Positions 1-5,642 of a stretch of 12,202 nt of DNA are shown piece after piece. Location: NCBI GenBank assembly GCA_051892875.1, contig JBJFGR010000076.1:1-12202 (forward strand), in the 5' to 3' direction. The DNA is from JBJFGR01 sp051892875 (lineage in GTDB: Bacteria; Pseudomonadota; Gammaproteobacteria; Enterobacterales; Succinivibrionaceae). Numbering within the stretch: the first letter of the stretch is position 1; the number at the start of each line of letters is the position of its first letter. The notes under the pieces were generated by a model that had not been told where the DNA came from, searched no databases, and saw only the letters and a list, made by a program, of their open reading frames with translations. The position numbers and the translations under genes are program-made.

Positions 1-407
1 TATTTATCTTCTGAATAGCTCTTCCAGCAATTTTTAAAGTAATCCCAATGCCTTGTATCTCTCAATTCATAAGCATAATTAAAACCTAAAATTGACACTT
101 GAGTACTAAAACCTGCATGATCTTGATTAACAAACCAACCTGTACCAAATTCTGTACGCAAATCAGAAACAAATGTAAACTGTTCACCCCAAAATTTATT
201 CGTAAAGACTTCTTGTTCTTTTTCATAAAAGGTTTTAATATAGAAGCTAGGAAGAATACACGGAATAGTGATATCTAAATCTATACCGTAATTTAATATA
301 GTAAAATTTATAAAAATACCAGATGAAGATATTGAGAAATAAAAATTAAAAATACTATCTCTGGAAAACCACCAATCTTTAATTTTTTCTTTTATTTTTT
401 CCAACAT
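1..407 (-). CDS. Hypothetical protein, N-terminal part (gene runs off the left edge)
   Basis: An uninterrupted minus-strand reading frame begins with ATG at 407 and stays open to the first base, giving about 135 residues without a stop. The protein starts MLEKIKEKIKDWWF and is rich in aromatic residues (FYFSISSSGIF, FWGEQFTF, HWDYFKNCW) with alternating hydrophobic stretches that suggest beta strands. I see no signal peptide and no motif I can name. A purine-rich AAAGGA lies about 12 nt before the ATG, rather far, so the start could differ slightly. It is the first gene after the structured RNA at 440-717. I do not recognise the family. The missing C-terminus may hold the diagnostic domain. 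Confidence 0.6.
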   Translation of the reverse strand, partial: MLEKIKEKIKDWWFSRDSIFNFYFSISSSGIFINFTILNYGIDLDITIPCILPSFYIKTFYEKEQEVFTNKFWGEQFTFVSDLRTEFGTGWFVNQDHAGFSTQVSILGFNYAYELRDTRHWDYFKNCWKSYSEDK

Positions 408-439
408 CTATTTATTCATTCCTTTCACTATATACTTTG

Positions 440-717
440 TTAATATCTGTTATCTAAAGCCATGATATACTATTAAGAAAATACCAACCCTTTAGAACGT
501 GTGGTCTTTGTTTTGGGCTCGATGACATCACTTCGCGAATTGTGACTTAGTTGGTTAGTTTGCATCCCGTCTGAGCCTCCGTTCTACGGTTTCTCCGATT
601 GCGATGACTCACCGCTTTCGGCCGTATTCTTTTCATCTGCGAGGTAAGCTATTCCGGATTCACTTCCTCTCTCCACACTCCATCTAGCGTCTATACTTCC
701 GCCATAACAGATATTAA
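440..717 (-). ncRNA. Candidate structured RNA closed by a 14-bp inverted repeat
   Basis: A stretch with no ORF has clearly higher GC than its very AT-rich surroundings. It is bounded by a perfect 14-bp inverted repeat, TTAATATCTGTTAT at 440-453 and its complement at 704-717. Inside are several local hairpin possibilities, for example TCAC/GTGA around TTCGCGAA, CGG-AGAAA-CCG, and GGCTC pairing with GAGCC. A good minus-strand promoter at 719-746 would start transcription inside the right-hand repeat arm, so the arms would form the terminal helix of the transcript. It does not match tmRNA or RNase P signatures I know. Large ornamental RNAs such as GOLLD and ROOL are known next to phage tRNAs, but I cannot place this in either class. 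A transposon-like element with terminal repeats is an alternative, but I see no target duplication. Confidence 0.5.
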
Positions 718-718
718 T

Positions 719-746
719 AAAATACACCATAATTAAAAAATGTAAA
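719..746 (-). promoter_or_regulatory. Sigma70-like promoter for the structured RNA
   Basis: On the minus strand TTTACA (741-746) and TATTTT (719-724) are separated by 16 nt. The expected start falls about 7 nt downstream, in the right arm of the 14-bp inverted repeat. The preceding GTT gives the GTTTTACA form seen at the other promoters in this window. Confidence 0.5.
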
Positions 747-764
747 ACAGAAAATAATAAAAAA

Positions 765-841
765 TGGCGGATTCTGCAAGATTCGAACTTGCAACCTATA
801 GCTTAGAAGGCTATTGCTCTATCCAATTGAGCTAAGAATCC
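765..841 (-). tRNA. tRNA-Arg(TCT)
   Basis: A full 77-nt cloverleaf. The acceptor GGATTCT pairs with AGAATCC, followed by G73 and an encoded CCA. The anticodon arm is ATAGC-CTTCTAA-GCTAT with anticodon TCT, which reads AGA, a codon favoured in AT-rich genomes. The T-loop is the standard TTCGAAT. It has its own promoter just upstream (866-893) and is the last tRNA of the array in transcription order. Confidence 0.95.
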
Positions 842-865
842 TCTAATAAAAAACCGTTTAAAATA

Positions 866-893
866 AATATAGATTATTTTTAATAAAAGTAAA
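866..893 (-). promoter_or_regulatory. Sigma70-like promoter upstream of tRNA-Arg
   Basis: On the minus strand TTTACT (888-893) is followed after 16 nt by TATATT (866-871). It lies between the end of the hypothetical gene and tRNA-Arg, so it would give an independent tRNA transcript. Confidence 0.45.
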
Positions 894-903
894 ACAATTT
901 TAT

Positions 904-1380
904 TTATTCTTCATCGTCTATAATATGATGAGATTGTGCATTTAGTATTTCTTCTTTCGAAAAAAGTTTAGTGAAATTTGGGTTACCCAAAAGTGTTTGT
1001 TTTAACTCATTCGTTACCTCATCTGTATCGGGACCCTCGTTGTCTTCAAATCCTAAAAGGTTATTTTTATCTCTAAATACTTGAAATCTTGCTATCCTAT
1101 GTTTACCATCTGAAAAATTATCATCACCATATTTTTGTCGTATTGCCTTTTCGATTGTACCATGAATTTCTTCTTCTCCATTCCATACAATTACATCTTC
1201 GTGATCAGCAAATCCTCGTATTGTAGATGTTTGTCTTAACATTTTTAAAAGATCAGACTTTGACGGATTTTTAAAAATTTCTATCCCCGGTAAATAACTA
1301 TTTACATGCCGTAGACTTAACCAATAACATTCACCGCGTTCTACTAAAATTTTATCTGTATGTTTTATAATTCTAGGCAT
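904..1380 (-). CDS. Hypothetical protein, 158 aa
   Basis: An ATG at 1380 is preceded by GGAG at 8 nt spacing, a good ribosome site. The stop is TAA. The protein is soluble and mixed alpha/beta, with no signal peptide and no membrane segment. The middle part has a conserved look (QTSTIRGFADHEDVIVWNG followed by EIHGTIEKAI), and the C-terminus is acidic (HHIIDDEE). I do not recognise the family and see no catalytic motif. It sits between tRNA-Met and tRNA-Arg, as is common for small accessory phage genes inside tRNA arrays. Confidence 0.8.
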   Translation of the reverse strand: MPRIIKHTDKILVERGECYWLSLRHVNSYLPGIEIFKNPSKSDLLKMLRQTSTIRGFADHEDVIVWNGEEEIHGTIEKAIRQKYGDDNFSDGKHRIARFQVFRDKNNLLGFEDNEGPDTDEVTNELKQTLLGNPNFTKLFSKEEILNAQSHHIIDDEE

Positions 1381-1433
1381 AAAAATTTCTCCGTAATAAT
1401 CATTTTATGTTTAGAACTTAAAATTTAAAAAGA

Positions 1434-1510
1434 TGGTAGCGATGACTTGACTCGAACAAGTGACCTTATCCTTATGAGGGATACGTTCTAACCGGCTGAA
1501 CTACATCGCC
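1434..1510 (-). tRNA. tRNA-Met(CAT), elongator type (Ile2 not excluded)
   Basis: A 77-nt cloverleaf with encoded CCA. The acceptor GGCGATG/CATCGCT starts with a G-U pair, and position 73 is A. The anticodon arm is TATCC-CTCATAA-GGATA. It lacks the three G-C pairs of an initiator anticodon stem. A CAT anticodon could also be lysidine-modified tRNA-Ile, which sequence alone cannot settle. The overall likeness to elongator Met favours Met. Confidence 0.9.
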
Positions 1511-1518
1511 ATAAAAAT

Positions 1519-1594
1519 TGGTGGAAGCAAAGGGATTCGAACCCATGACCCACGAGTTAAAAGCTCGTTGCTCTACCAGCTGAGCTATACTTCC
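1519..1594 (-). tRNA. tRNA-Lys(TTT)
   Basis: A 76-nt cloverleaf, acceptor GGAAGTA/TGCTTCC, A73, encoded CCA. The anticodon arm is ACGAG-CTTTTAA-CTCGT, anticodon TTT. D-loop AGCTGGTA and T-loop TTCGAAT are standard. It lies 8 nt from tRNA-Met and 6 nt from tRNA-Phe, so the three are probably processed from one transcript. Confidence 0.95.
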
Positions 1595-1600
1595 AATAAA

Positions 1601-1676
1601 TGGTGGTCACGGTTGGTTCCGCCCCAACGACACCCAGATTTTCAGTCTGGTGCTCTACTAACTGAGCTACATGACC
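1601..1676 (-). tRNA. tRNA-Phe(GAA) with an altered elbow
   Basis: A 76-nt cloverleaf with acceptor GGTCATG/CGTGACC, A73 and encoded CCA. The anticodon arm CCAGA-CTGAAAA-TCTGG gives GAA. All stems pair perfectly. The T-loop, however, is GGCGGAA rather than TTCGAAT-like, so T54, T55 and A58 are all replaced, and the D-loop AGTTAGTA lacks the usual GG pair. Both partners of the D-loop/T-loop contact have therefore changed while the helices are intact. Confidence 0.9.
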
Positions 1677-1693
1677 ATAAATAATTCAAATCT

Positions 1694-2251
1694 TTATTGT
1701 GATTTTAATTTTTTATATCTTTTCTTTACAGCTTGCCAAGAAATATTTAATTTAGAAGCAATACTATTAATAGATTCAATTTTATTATCAATAATATAAA
1801 CTAAACTTTCGTATTGTTCCCAATTTACTCTATCTCTTGATTTCGCGGCACATTTTCGAGAACAAAATTTGTTATATTCTGGTTTTAATGCTCCGCAAAT
1901 TGGACATTTGCTATATTTTGTTACCTTATTTATAGCACATTCATAATCTTGTACGGCGTTTTCGTCAAAATATTGTTTATTAACATCAATTTCTAATAAA
2001 TTATTGTGTATTTCTCTATGACAATTGGCACACACACAAATACATTTTTTAATTCATTTTTTATTTCGTTTCCAGTTTTTATTCATAATGGTACTAATAG
2101 AAAATTCTTTATTATTACAATTTAAATGATGAAATTCTAAAGCTTGAACGCATTTGTTATAACCACAACATTGACATTTTCCGCCAAATCCTTGTAATAT
2201 AGCTAGTTTTCGTAATTTTCTAAAATTTTTTAATCTGTTATAACTCAACAA
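1694..2251 (-). pseudogene. HNH homing endonuclease with C-terminal helix-turn-helix, interrupted by one in-frame TGA
   Basis: One reading frame of 186 codons runs from the ATG at 2251 to a TAA at 1694, broken only by TGA at codon 66. Before it are a zinc-site motif KCQCCG (residues 26-29), the first histidines of the HNH nuclease (EFHH, 40-42) and a lysine-rich linker. After it come CVCANCHREIH (second zinc half and HNH asparagine/histidine, 72-80), a zinc ribbon (CPICG ... FCSRKC) and a helix-turn-helix (SIASKLNISWQAVKKRY). This order is typical of free-standing phage HNH genes. It is a nicking or cleaving endonuclease family that spreads by homing. It sits between tRNA-Ile and tRNA-Phe. 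No frameshift is involved: the six codons between TGA and the next GTG still encode the expected IKKCIC. It is either a recent nonsense mutation or read through. Confidence 0.85.
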
Positions 2252-2270
2252 AAATGCTCCCTAAATAATT

Positions 2271-2348
2271 TGGTAGAGAGGGTGAGACTCGAACTCACGA
2301 CTCTTCGCATATCAGGCGAATACTCTAGACCAACTGAGTTACCTCTCT
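2271..2348 (-). tRNA. tRNA-Ile(GAT)
   Basis: A 78-nt cloverleaf with acceptor AGAGAGG/CCTCTCT, A73 and encoded CCA. The anticodon arm TTCGC-CTGATAT-GCGAA gives GAT, reading AUC and AUU. The A1-U72 pair with A73 fits isoleucine identity. It lies 20 nt upstream of the HNH start codon. Confidence 0.95.
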
Positions 2349-2353
2349 ATAAA

Positions 2354-2438
2354 TGGTGGTTGGGGTAGGACTCGAACCTACGAACTCCGAAGAGAAGAGA
2401 TTTACAGTCTCCAGCAATTGCCGCTATGCGACCCAACC
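2354..2438 (-). tRNA. tRNA-Tyr(GTA), class II
   Basis: An 85-nt tRNA with acceptor GGTTGGG/CCCAACC, A73 and encoded CCA. The anticodon arm is GGAGA-CTGTAAA-TCTCT, anticodon GTA. The long variable arm (CTC-TTCG-GAG) is the bacterial form of tRNA-Tyr and points to a bacterial rather than an archaeal host. Confidence 0.95.
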
Positions 2439-2454
2439 AAAAATTTATAATAAT

Positions 2455-2483
2455 AAAGCCTCGATTCTTATTCTCGAGGCTTT
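2455..2483 (-). terminator. Bidirectional intrinsic terminator
   Basis: AAAGCCTCGA (2455-2464) pairs perfectly with TCGAGGCTTT (2474-2483) around a 9-nt loop, with T-rich sequence on either side. On the minus strand it lies between the lipoprotein gene and tRNA-Tyr, separating the upstream gene block from the Tyr-Ile-HNH-Phe-Lys-Met block. Confidence 0.7.
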
Positions 2484-2629
2484 TAAATTCTATCTGATAA
2501 AAACGTAATAGAAAATTATACACCTCGATTGAGCTGTTTATAAAATCTAATATATTTAAACATCATTTTCATCATAGTTTATAGAACCCTTCTTTTTTTA
2601 ATTTATATACCTATATTATCATAAAATTT

Positions 2630-2899
2630 TTATTTGTAAAGCAATTTTTTATTAACGACAGTATTTTTATAAGTTTTTTCACAATTTTTATATGGAATAG
2701 TTACTCTTTTTGTCTTAGCATATGTTCGTGGCTCATAAACAGTAGTATAAGTAATCTCTTCGTATACAATTTCTACAGGTTTTCTTACGGTATATTGAGA
2801 ATTACAATTTCTACAATCTGTTTTAACGTACTGTACTCTTTCTTGAGCGCAAGCAGTTAACAATAAAACAATAAAAATGCCTAACAATACTTTTTTCAT
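2630..2899 (-). CDS. Small lipoprotein, 89 aa
   Basis: The ATG at 2899 follows AGGAAGTAAAG, a good ribosome site. Residues 1-16 are a typical lipoprotein signal peptide: MKK, a hydrophobic core and the lipobox LLTAC, so Cys17 would be lipidated after signal peptidase II cleavage. The mature part is about 72 residues, tyrosine- and threonine-rich with alternating polar and hydrophobic residues (EIVYEEITYTTVYEP), suggesting beta structure, plus a short CRNC motif. It would be anchored in the cell envelope of the host. Phage lipoproteins of this size include Rz1-type spanins and superinfection-exclusion proteins. It lacks the proline-rich look of Rz1 and has no Rz partner next to it, so the role is open. 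Confidence 0.8.
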   Translation of the reverse strand: MKKVLLGIFIVLLLTACAQERVQYVKTDCRNCNSQYTVRKPVEIVYEEITYTTVYEPRTYAKTKRVTIPYKNCEKTYKNTVVNKKLLYK

Positions 2900-2913
2900 C
2901 TTTACTTCCTAAA

Positions 2914-3141
2914 TTAATAACAATAAAAATGATCTTTATATTCTACACATTCTTGATAATCACTGTAGAAAATTTGATCTTCGGTGTAATTGGTTTTTAC
3001 ATAACCTTCATCTAGAATTCTTTGTTCTTGATAGTCTACTTCAGACTGTTCATTAATTTTTCCATTTATAATATACCCTATTCCATATATCATAAATGCA
3101 ATTACCCCGCCTAAAATAATTCCACTATCATATAACTTCAT
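2914..3141 (-). CDS. Small single-pass membrane protein, 75 aa
   Basis: The reading frame stays open further upstream into tRNA-Gln, but the first sensible start is the ATG at 3141, preceded by AAAGGAAAA. The protein begins MKLYDSG and has one hydrophobic segment of about 20 residues (IILGGVIAFMIYGIGYII, roughly residues 8-25), followed by a charged, tyrosine-rich tail of about 50 residues ending ECVEYKDHFYCY. The two C-terminal cysteines could form a disulfide if that side is outside the cytoplasm. It is 14 nt upstream of the lipoprotein gene and 21 nt downstream of tRNA-Gln, so all three probably share a transcript. I do not recognise a family. The pairing with a lipoprotein suggests an envelope function. 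Confidence 0.7.
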   Translation of the reverse strand: MKLYDSGIILGGVIAFMIYGIGYIINGKINEQSEVDYQEQRILDEGYVKTNYTEDQIFYSDYQECVEYKDHFYCY

Positions 3142-3162
3142 TTTGCTTTTCCTTTCAGTTTT

Positions 3163-3236
3163 TGGTTCGGGGGGCTGGCTTCGGACCAACGTTATGAGAG
3201 CCAAAATCTCATGTCCTGCCACTAGACGACCCCCGA
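3163..3236 (-). tRNA. tRNA-Gln(TTG)
   Basis: A 74-nt tRNA with acceptor TCGGGGG/CCCCCGA, A73 and encoded CCA. The anticodon arm is TGAGA-TTTTGGC-TCTCA, anticodon TTG. The D-arm GTCT/GGAC has a GG in its loop. The T-loop is TCCGAAG, with C at position 55 instead of T, a mild deviation. It is the first gene after the promoter at 3270-3297. Confidence 0.9.
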
Positions 3237-3269
3237 ATAAAATTTTTATATTAACTTAAAAACAATATA

Positions 3270-3297
3270 TTTATATAATATAGAATATAAATGTAAA
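3270..3297 (-). promoter_or_regulatory. Sigma70-like promoter upstream of tRNA-Gln
   Basis: On the minus strand TTTACA (3292-3297) and TATAAA (3270-3275) are separated by 16 nt. The stretch is extremely AT-rich, so the exact -10 is uncertain. It would drive tRNA-Gln, the membrane protein and the lipoprotein. Confidence 0.45.
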
Positions 3298-3316
3298 ACA
3301 AAAAATAAATAAAATT

Positions 3317-3565
3317 TTAATCTTTAAAGAAATATCCATACATTTTTTGTAAAATTTCTTTAGACTCTTCATCGTTTTTATTAAGAGGTATTACAGAATC
3401 AACTTTACAATGTGGGCAAAGTGCAGTGTTTCCGTTATCAGTGTATTCTTTTATTTCACTCGGATCAAATACTTCACAACAATAGAAACATCCGCATAAA
3501 TCTGCTTTGTCTAATTCTTCTTTATTATACATTGACTTTTTATGCAAATCTAACATTGTAAACAT
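3317..3565 (-). CDS. Small zinc-ribbon cytoplasmic protein, 82 aa
   Basis: The protein carries CGCFYCCEVF (about residues 24-33) and, after DPSEIKEYTDNGNTA, CPHCKVDSVIPL: two CxxC knuckles about 25 residues apart, as in a four-cysteine zinc ribbon. I recall this arrangement (CGCFYC, then PSEI, W/YTD, TALCPHC, DSVI) from a widespread family of small uncharacterised cytoplasmic bacterial and phage proteins. No function can be assigned. The ATG at 3565 has AAAGGA at 5 nt. A second ATG three codons later is also reachable from AGGA. The gene lies just after the strong terminator at 3580-3641, so it is either expressed by read-through or from an unseen promoter. The terminator may act as an attenuator. 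Confidence 0.8.
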   Translation of the reverse strand: MFTMLDLHKKSMYNKEELDKADLCGCFYCCEVFDPSEIKEYTDNGNTALCPHCKVDSVIPLNKNDEESKEILQKMYGYFFKD

Positions 3566-3579
3566 TCCTATCCTTTGAT

Positions 3580-3641
3580 AAAAAAAAGGAAGGACCGTAA
3601 AGACTGTCTTTTAACGAAAAACTTTTGTTTCGGCCCTTCCT
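3580..3641 (-). terminator. Strong intrinsic terminator after the DUF2828 gene
   Basis: On the minus strand an 11-bp stem (3631-3641 with 3587-3597, one G-U pair) is followed by eight T residues (3580-3587). The loop is long (33 nt) and contains ACAGTCTTTA, which is perfectly complementary to a segment right after the DUF2828 stop codon. Confidence 0.8.
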
Positions 3642-3750
3642 CATAAACAGGTATTAACCGAAATTAATACCTTACCATGCTGTTAAAACACAGCAAGTTC
3701 TTCAATATAAAATATTTTATAGATTGCTGTACGTTTTTCACAGTCTTTAA
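3580..3750 (-). ncRNA. Candidate structured RNA (possible Y RNA) downstream of the Ro60-like gene
   Basis: The 170 nt between the DUF2828 stop and the terminator form a dense set of helices on the minus strand. TAAAGACTGT (3740-3749) is complementary over 10 bp to ACAGTCTTTA (3598-3607), directly next to the terminator stem, so the two helices could stack. Inside are a perfect 8-bp hairpin (3650-3671, loop TTTCGG) and a GCTGT/ACAGC hairpin near 3680-3697. The latter competes with a 7-bp ACAGCAA/TTGCTGT pairing between the 3690s and the 3730s. Bacterial Y RNAs are known to be encoded beside Ro60. Position, size and a closing stem between the ends fit that, but I cannot identify the Ro60-binding consensus. 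A regulatory attenuator for the next gene is the main alternative. Confidence 0.45.
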
Positions 3751-3762
3751 TAGTTATAAGAA

Positions 3763-5247
3763 CTAATTATAATTGATGCAACTATAACGTTCTTGGTTAA
3801 TAATTTTATCGATTGCTTCCATAAAATCATATGAACCGCCTAAAGCTACTTGCATGACTGCCGGTGAACAACCAGAAAGCAATAAACAATTTTTATCATT
3901 TACTGTAATCGGTGTTTGATTGCTTCTTGATTCAACGTTCCACCAGATTAGCTGTGGCAAGTCATAACCAGCTTTATTATATTTGCTTTTTATAGCTTCA
4001 TAATTGGTTTGGTTATTAGAAGAAACCGAATCAAATTCCATATCACTAATAATAATCAGCTGTTTTGGCATATCTTCTTTAGGTACTTGCGCATATATAG
4101 CTTTACCTAAAATAAGATCAAAGGCTGCTTGTAAATTAGTATTTGAACAATCTCCAGTATAAATAGATTCAATTTTTTCTACTAAATTGTTACCCTTTAC
4201 TTTTTTCCAAGTCGCATTAGATGAGAATGGAATAACATAATTACGCCAAACTTCTGATTTATTTCTTTCAGCAATATAAATAGCCAGCGATAAAGATACA
4301 GCCATAGGTAATCCATACATTGAACCGGAAGTATCATAAATTACAATACCGTTGATCTCTGGTACATAATCCGGCAAAGCATTCCATTGAGCTTCTGCTG
4401 CAGGATCTTCTTGATGACTTATGCTATAACCGCTCATATATTTTGTAATAACATCATATGGATATAAGGTTTTTGCATTTATTTTTACTTCTTTGCCGTC
4501 AATTGTTTTACCGTTTTTAACAGCATCTAAATACATTTTAAATCTATCTAAGTCATTGCGCCAAAAAGTACCGGCCAATCCAGATGAAATTCTAGTTTTT
4601 GAATACTTAGACATCGCATTAGAAGAAACTTTAGAATATTCAATTTCAGCAAATGCTTTATTGCAAAGATTCTTTTCAACAATATTCAATTTATCACGAA
4701 GTTTAGATAACGTTTGTCTATAATTTCTTACTGTACCAAATTTACCAGAATTTAAAAGAGCATTTAAATATCTTCTTTTTTCTTTATTCTTGGTTGTAAC
4801 GGAAGGCATCCATTTGGCAAGCAATGAAATAGGTGTATTGCTATCTATTGCAGCAATATCTTTATCTAATTGTGCTTTAACGAAATCAATTACAGCACTT
4901 TTAATTTCTGTATCAAGCAAGCACAAATAATCATCATATCTGCCATATTCAGCAATTAATGCCAAATTATCTTTTAACCAAGCAGATTCCGTTTTTGCCA
5001 AATGATTTAAGCAAATTCTAAAAATGCGTCTTTCGCCTTGACCGCCACGAATATCGCGAATATAAAATAAAATACGTAATGCTTTTGTTTTATCTTGTTT
5101 AAAAGCCTCATCAAACAAAGCTATAATACGGTCTTTGTTTTTTTCTCTACGTAATGCGGCTCCATGATAAAACCAATCTACAACTTTGTCTAATGTAGAT
5201 TGATTAGTAATAGCACCTTTTTCAGTCATTGTTTTATTGTCAGACAT
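3763..5247 (-). CDS. DUF2828 family protein (Ro60/TROVE-vWA-like), 494 aa
   Basis: The N-terminal two thirds are alpha-helical with hallmarks I associate with DUF2828: LFYIRDIRGGQGERRIFR (about residues 60-77), EYGRYDDYL, LLAKWMPS, NYRQTLSKLRDKLNIVEKNLC, IEYSKVSSNAMSKY and TLYPYDVI. The C-terminal third is a von Willebrand A domain: IVIYDTSGSM (D305, S307, S309 of the metal site), a threonine in CSNTNLQAAF and ISDMEFD for the last metal ligand. Ro60 proteins combine a helical ring with a vWA domain, bind misfolded RNAs in the ring and Y RNAs on its surface. DUF2828 is the related phage and eukaryotic virus type. I infer RNA binding; it is not proven by sequence. ATG at 5247 is preferred over the GTG two codons upstream because AAGGA is 7 nt away. 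It has its own promoter (5280-5308) and is followed by a structured RNA. Confidence 0.85.
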   Translation of the reverse strand: MSDNKTMTEKGAITNQSTLDKVVDWFYHGAALRREKNKDRIIALFDEAFKQDKTKALRILFYIRDIRGGQGERRIFRICLNHLAKTESAWLKDNLALIAEYGRYDDYLCLLDTEIKSAVIDFVKAQLDKDIAAIDSNTPISLLAKWMPSVTTKNKEKRRYLNALLNSGKFGTVRNYRQTLSKLRDKLNIVEKNLCNKAFAEIEYSKVSSNAMSKYSKTRISSGLAGTFWRNDLDRFKMYLDAVKNGKTIDGKEVKINAKTLYPYDVITKYMSGYSISHQEDPAAEAQWNALPDYVPEINGIVIYDTSGSMYGLPMAVSLSLAIYIAERNKSEVWRNYVIPFSSNATWKKVKGNNLVEKIESIYTGDCSNTNLQAAFDLILGKAIYAQVPKEDMPKQLIIISDMEFDSVSSNNQTNYEAIKSKYNKAGYDLPQLIWWNVESRSNQTPITVNDKNCLLLSGCSPAVMQVALGGSYDFMEAIDKIINQERYSCINYN

Positions 5248-5279
5248 ATCCACTTCCTTTTTCTGTTAATCTATAAACA

Positions 5280-5308
5280 AATATATGTCTTGTTAAAAAT
5301 ATTGTAAA
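5280..5308 (-). promoter_or_regulatory. Sigma70-like promoter of the DUF2828 gene
   Basis: On the minus strand TTTACA (5303-5308), a 17-nt spacer and TATATT (5280-5285): the best-spaced promoter in the window. The start would be near 5273, giving a leader of about 25 nt before the ATG. Confidence 0.6.
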
Positions 5309-5321
5309 ACCGGAAATAATA

Positions 5322-5516
5322 TTATTCTTTATTAATTTTCTTTAGATTGTTTTCTACTTTTTCTAACGTTTCTTTCGATTCTTCGTAGAAATTATCTTGT
5401 CCATCATCAATTCCCAATGCCCACAGAATTTGTACAAAACGCATATCTGAACACTGGTCTATTTTTTCAGAAATATGTGCTAAAATTTTTTTATTATATT
5501 CTTGACGTGTGCTCAT
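5322..5516 (-). CDS. Small hypothetical phage protein, 64 aa
   Basis: ATG at 5516 with AGGG about 9 nt upstream, TAA stop. The sequence is helical and acidic/basic mixed: MSTRQEYNKKILAHISEKI, then the core MRFVQILWALGIDDG, then FYEESKETLEKVENNLKK. The RF-Q-L ... D-F-YEES pattern is one I have seen in small proteins of many phages and bacteria, with no known function. It is 34 nt upstream of the DUF2828 promoter and just after the tRNA-Ile(TAT). No membrane segment or metal site. Confidence 0.75.
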   Translation of the reverse strand: MSTRQEYNKKILAHISEKIDQCSDMRFVQILWALGIDDGQDNFYEESKETLEKVENNLKKINKE

Positions 5517-5541
5517 TTATCGTTTCCCTCTTATTTAAAGT

Positions 5542-5635
5542 TGGTAGGTCCGCCCAGACTCGAACTGGGATTTCGCGTTAATCAGACGCTCGCTAGGGTA
5601 TAAGCCTAGTGTCCTAACCATTGAACGACAGACCT
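5542..5635 (-). tRNA. tRNA-Ile(TAT) with a long variable arm shaped like a second anticodon arm
   Basis: A 94-nt tRNA with acceptor AGGTCTG/CGGACCT, A73, encoded CCA, D-arm GTTC/GGAC and T-arm CCCAG-TTCGAGT-CTGGG. The canonical anticodon arm is CTAGG-CTTATAC-CCTAG, anticodon TAT (AUA, Ile). The A1-U72 pair and A73 fit isoleucine. Instead of a 4-5 nt variable loop there are 23 nt containing GCGT-CTGATTA-ACGC, a 7-nt loop with T33-like placement and GAT in the anticodon positions. Long variable arms are normal only for Leu, Ser, Tyr and Sec in bacteria. Confidence 0.85.
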
Positions 5636-5642
5636 AATAAAT

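Noticed and set aside
1694..2251. General recoding of TGA as a sense codon
   Set aside because: Only one gene has an internal TGA, RNase HI uses TGA as a stop in an ATGA overlap, and no tRNA with a TCA anticodon is present in the window.
2516..2575. 19-codon ORF (starting MMKMMFKYIRFYK) before the Tyr-side terminator
   Set aside because: The nearest AAGG is about 14 nt from the ATG, and the length is within chance for AT-rich sequence. Kept as a note only.
3142..3222. Longer N-terminus for the 75-aa membrane protein
   Set aside because: The extra 27 residues are the translation of tRNA-Gln and the spacer. The ATG at 3141 has its own ribosome site.
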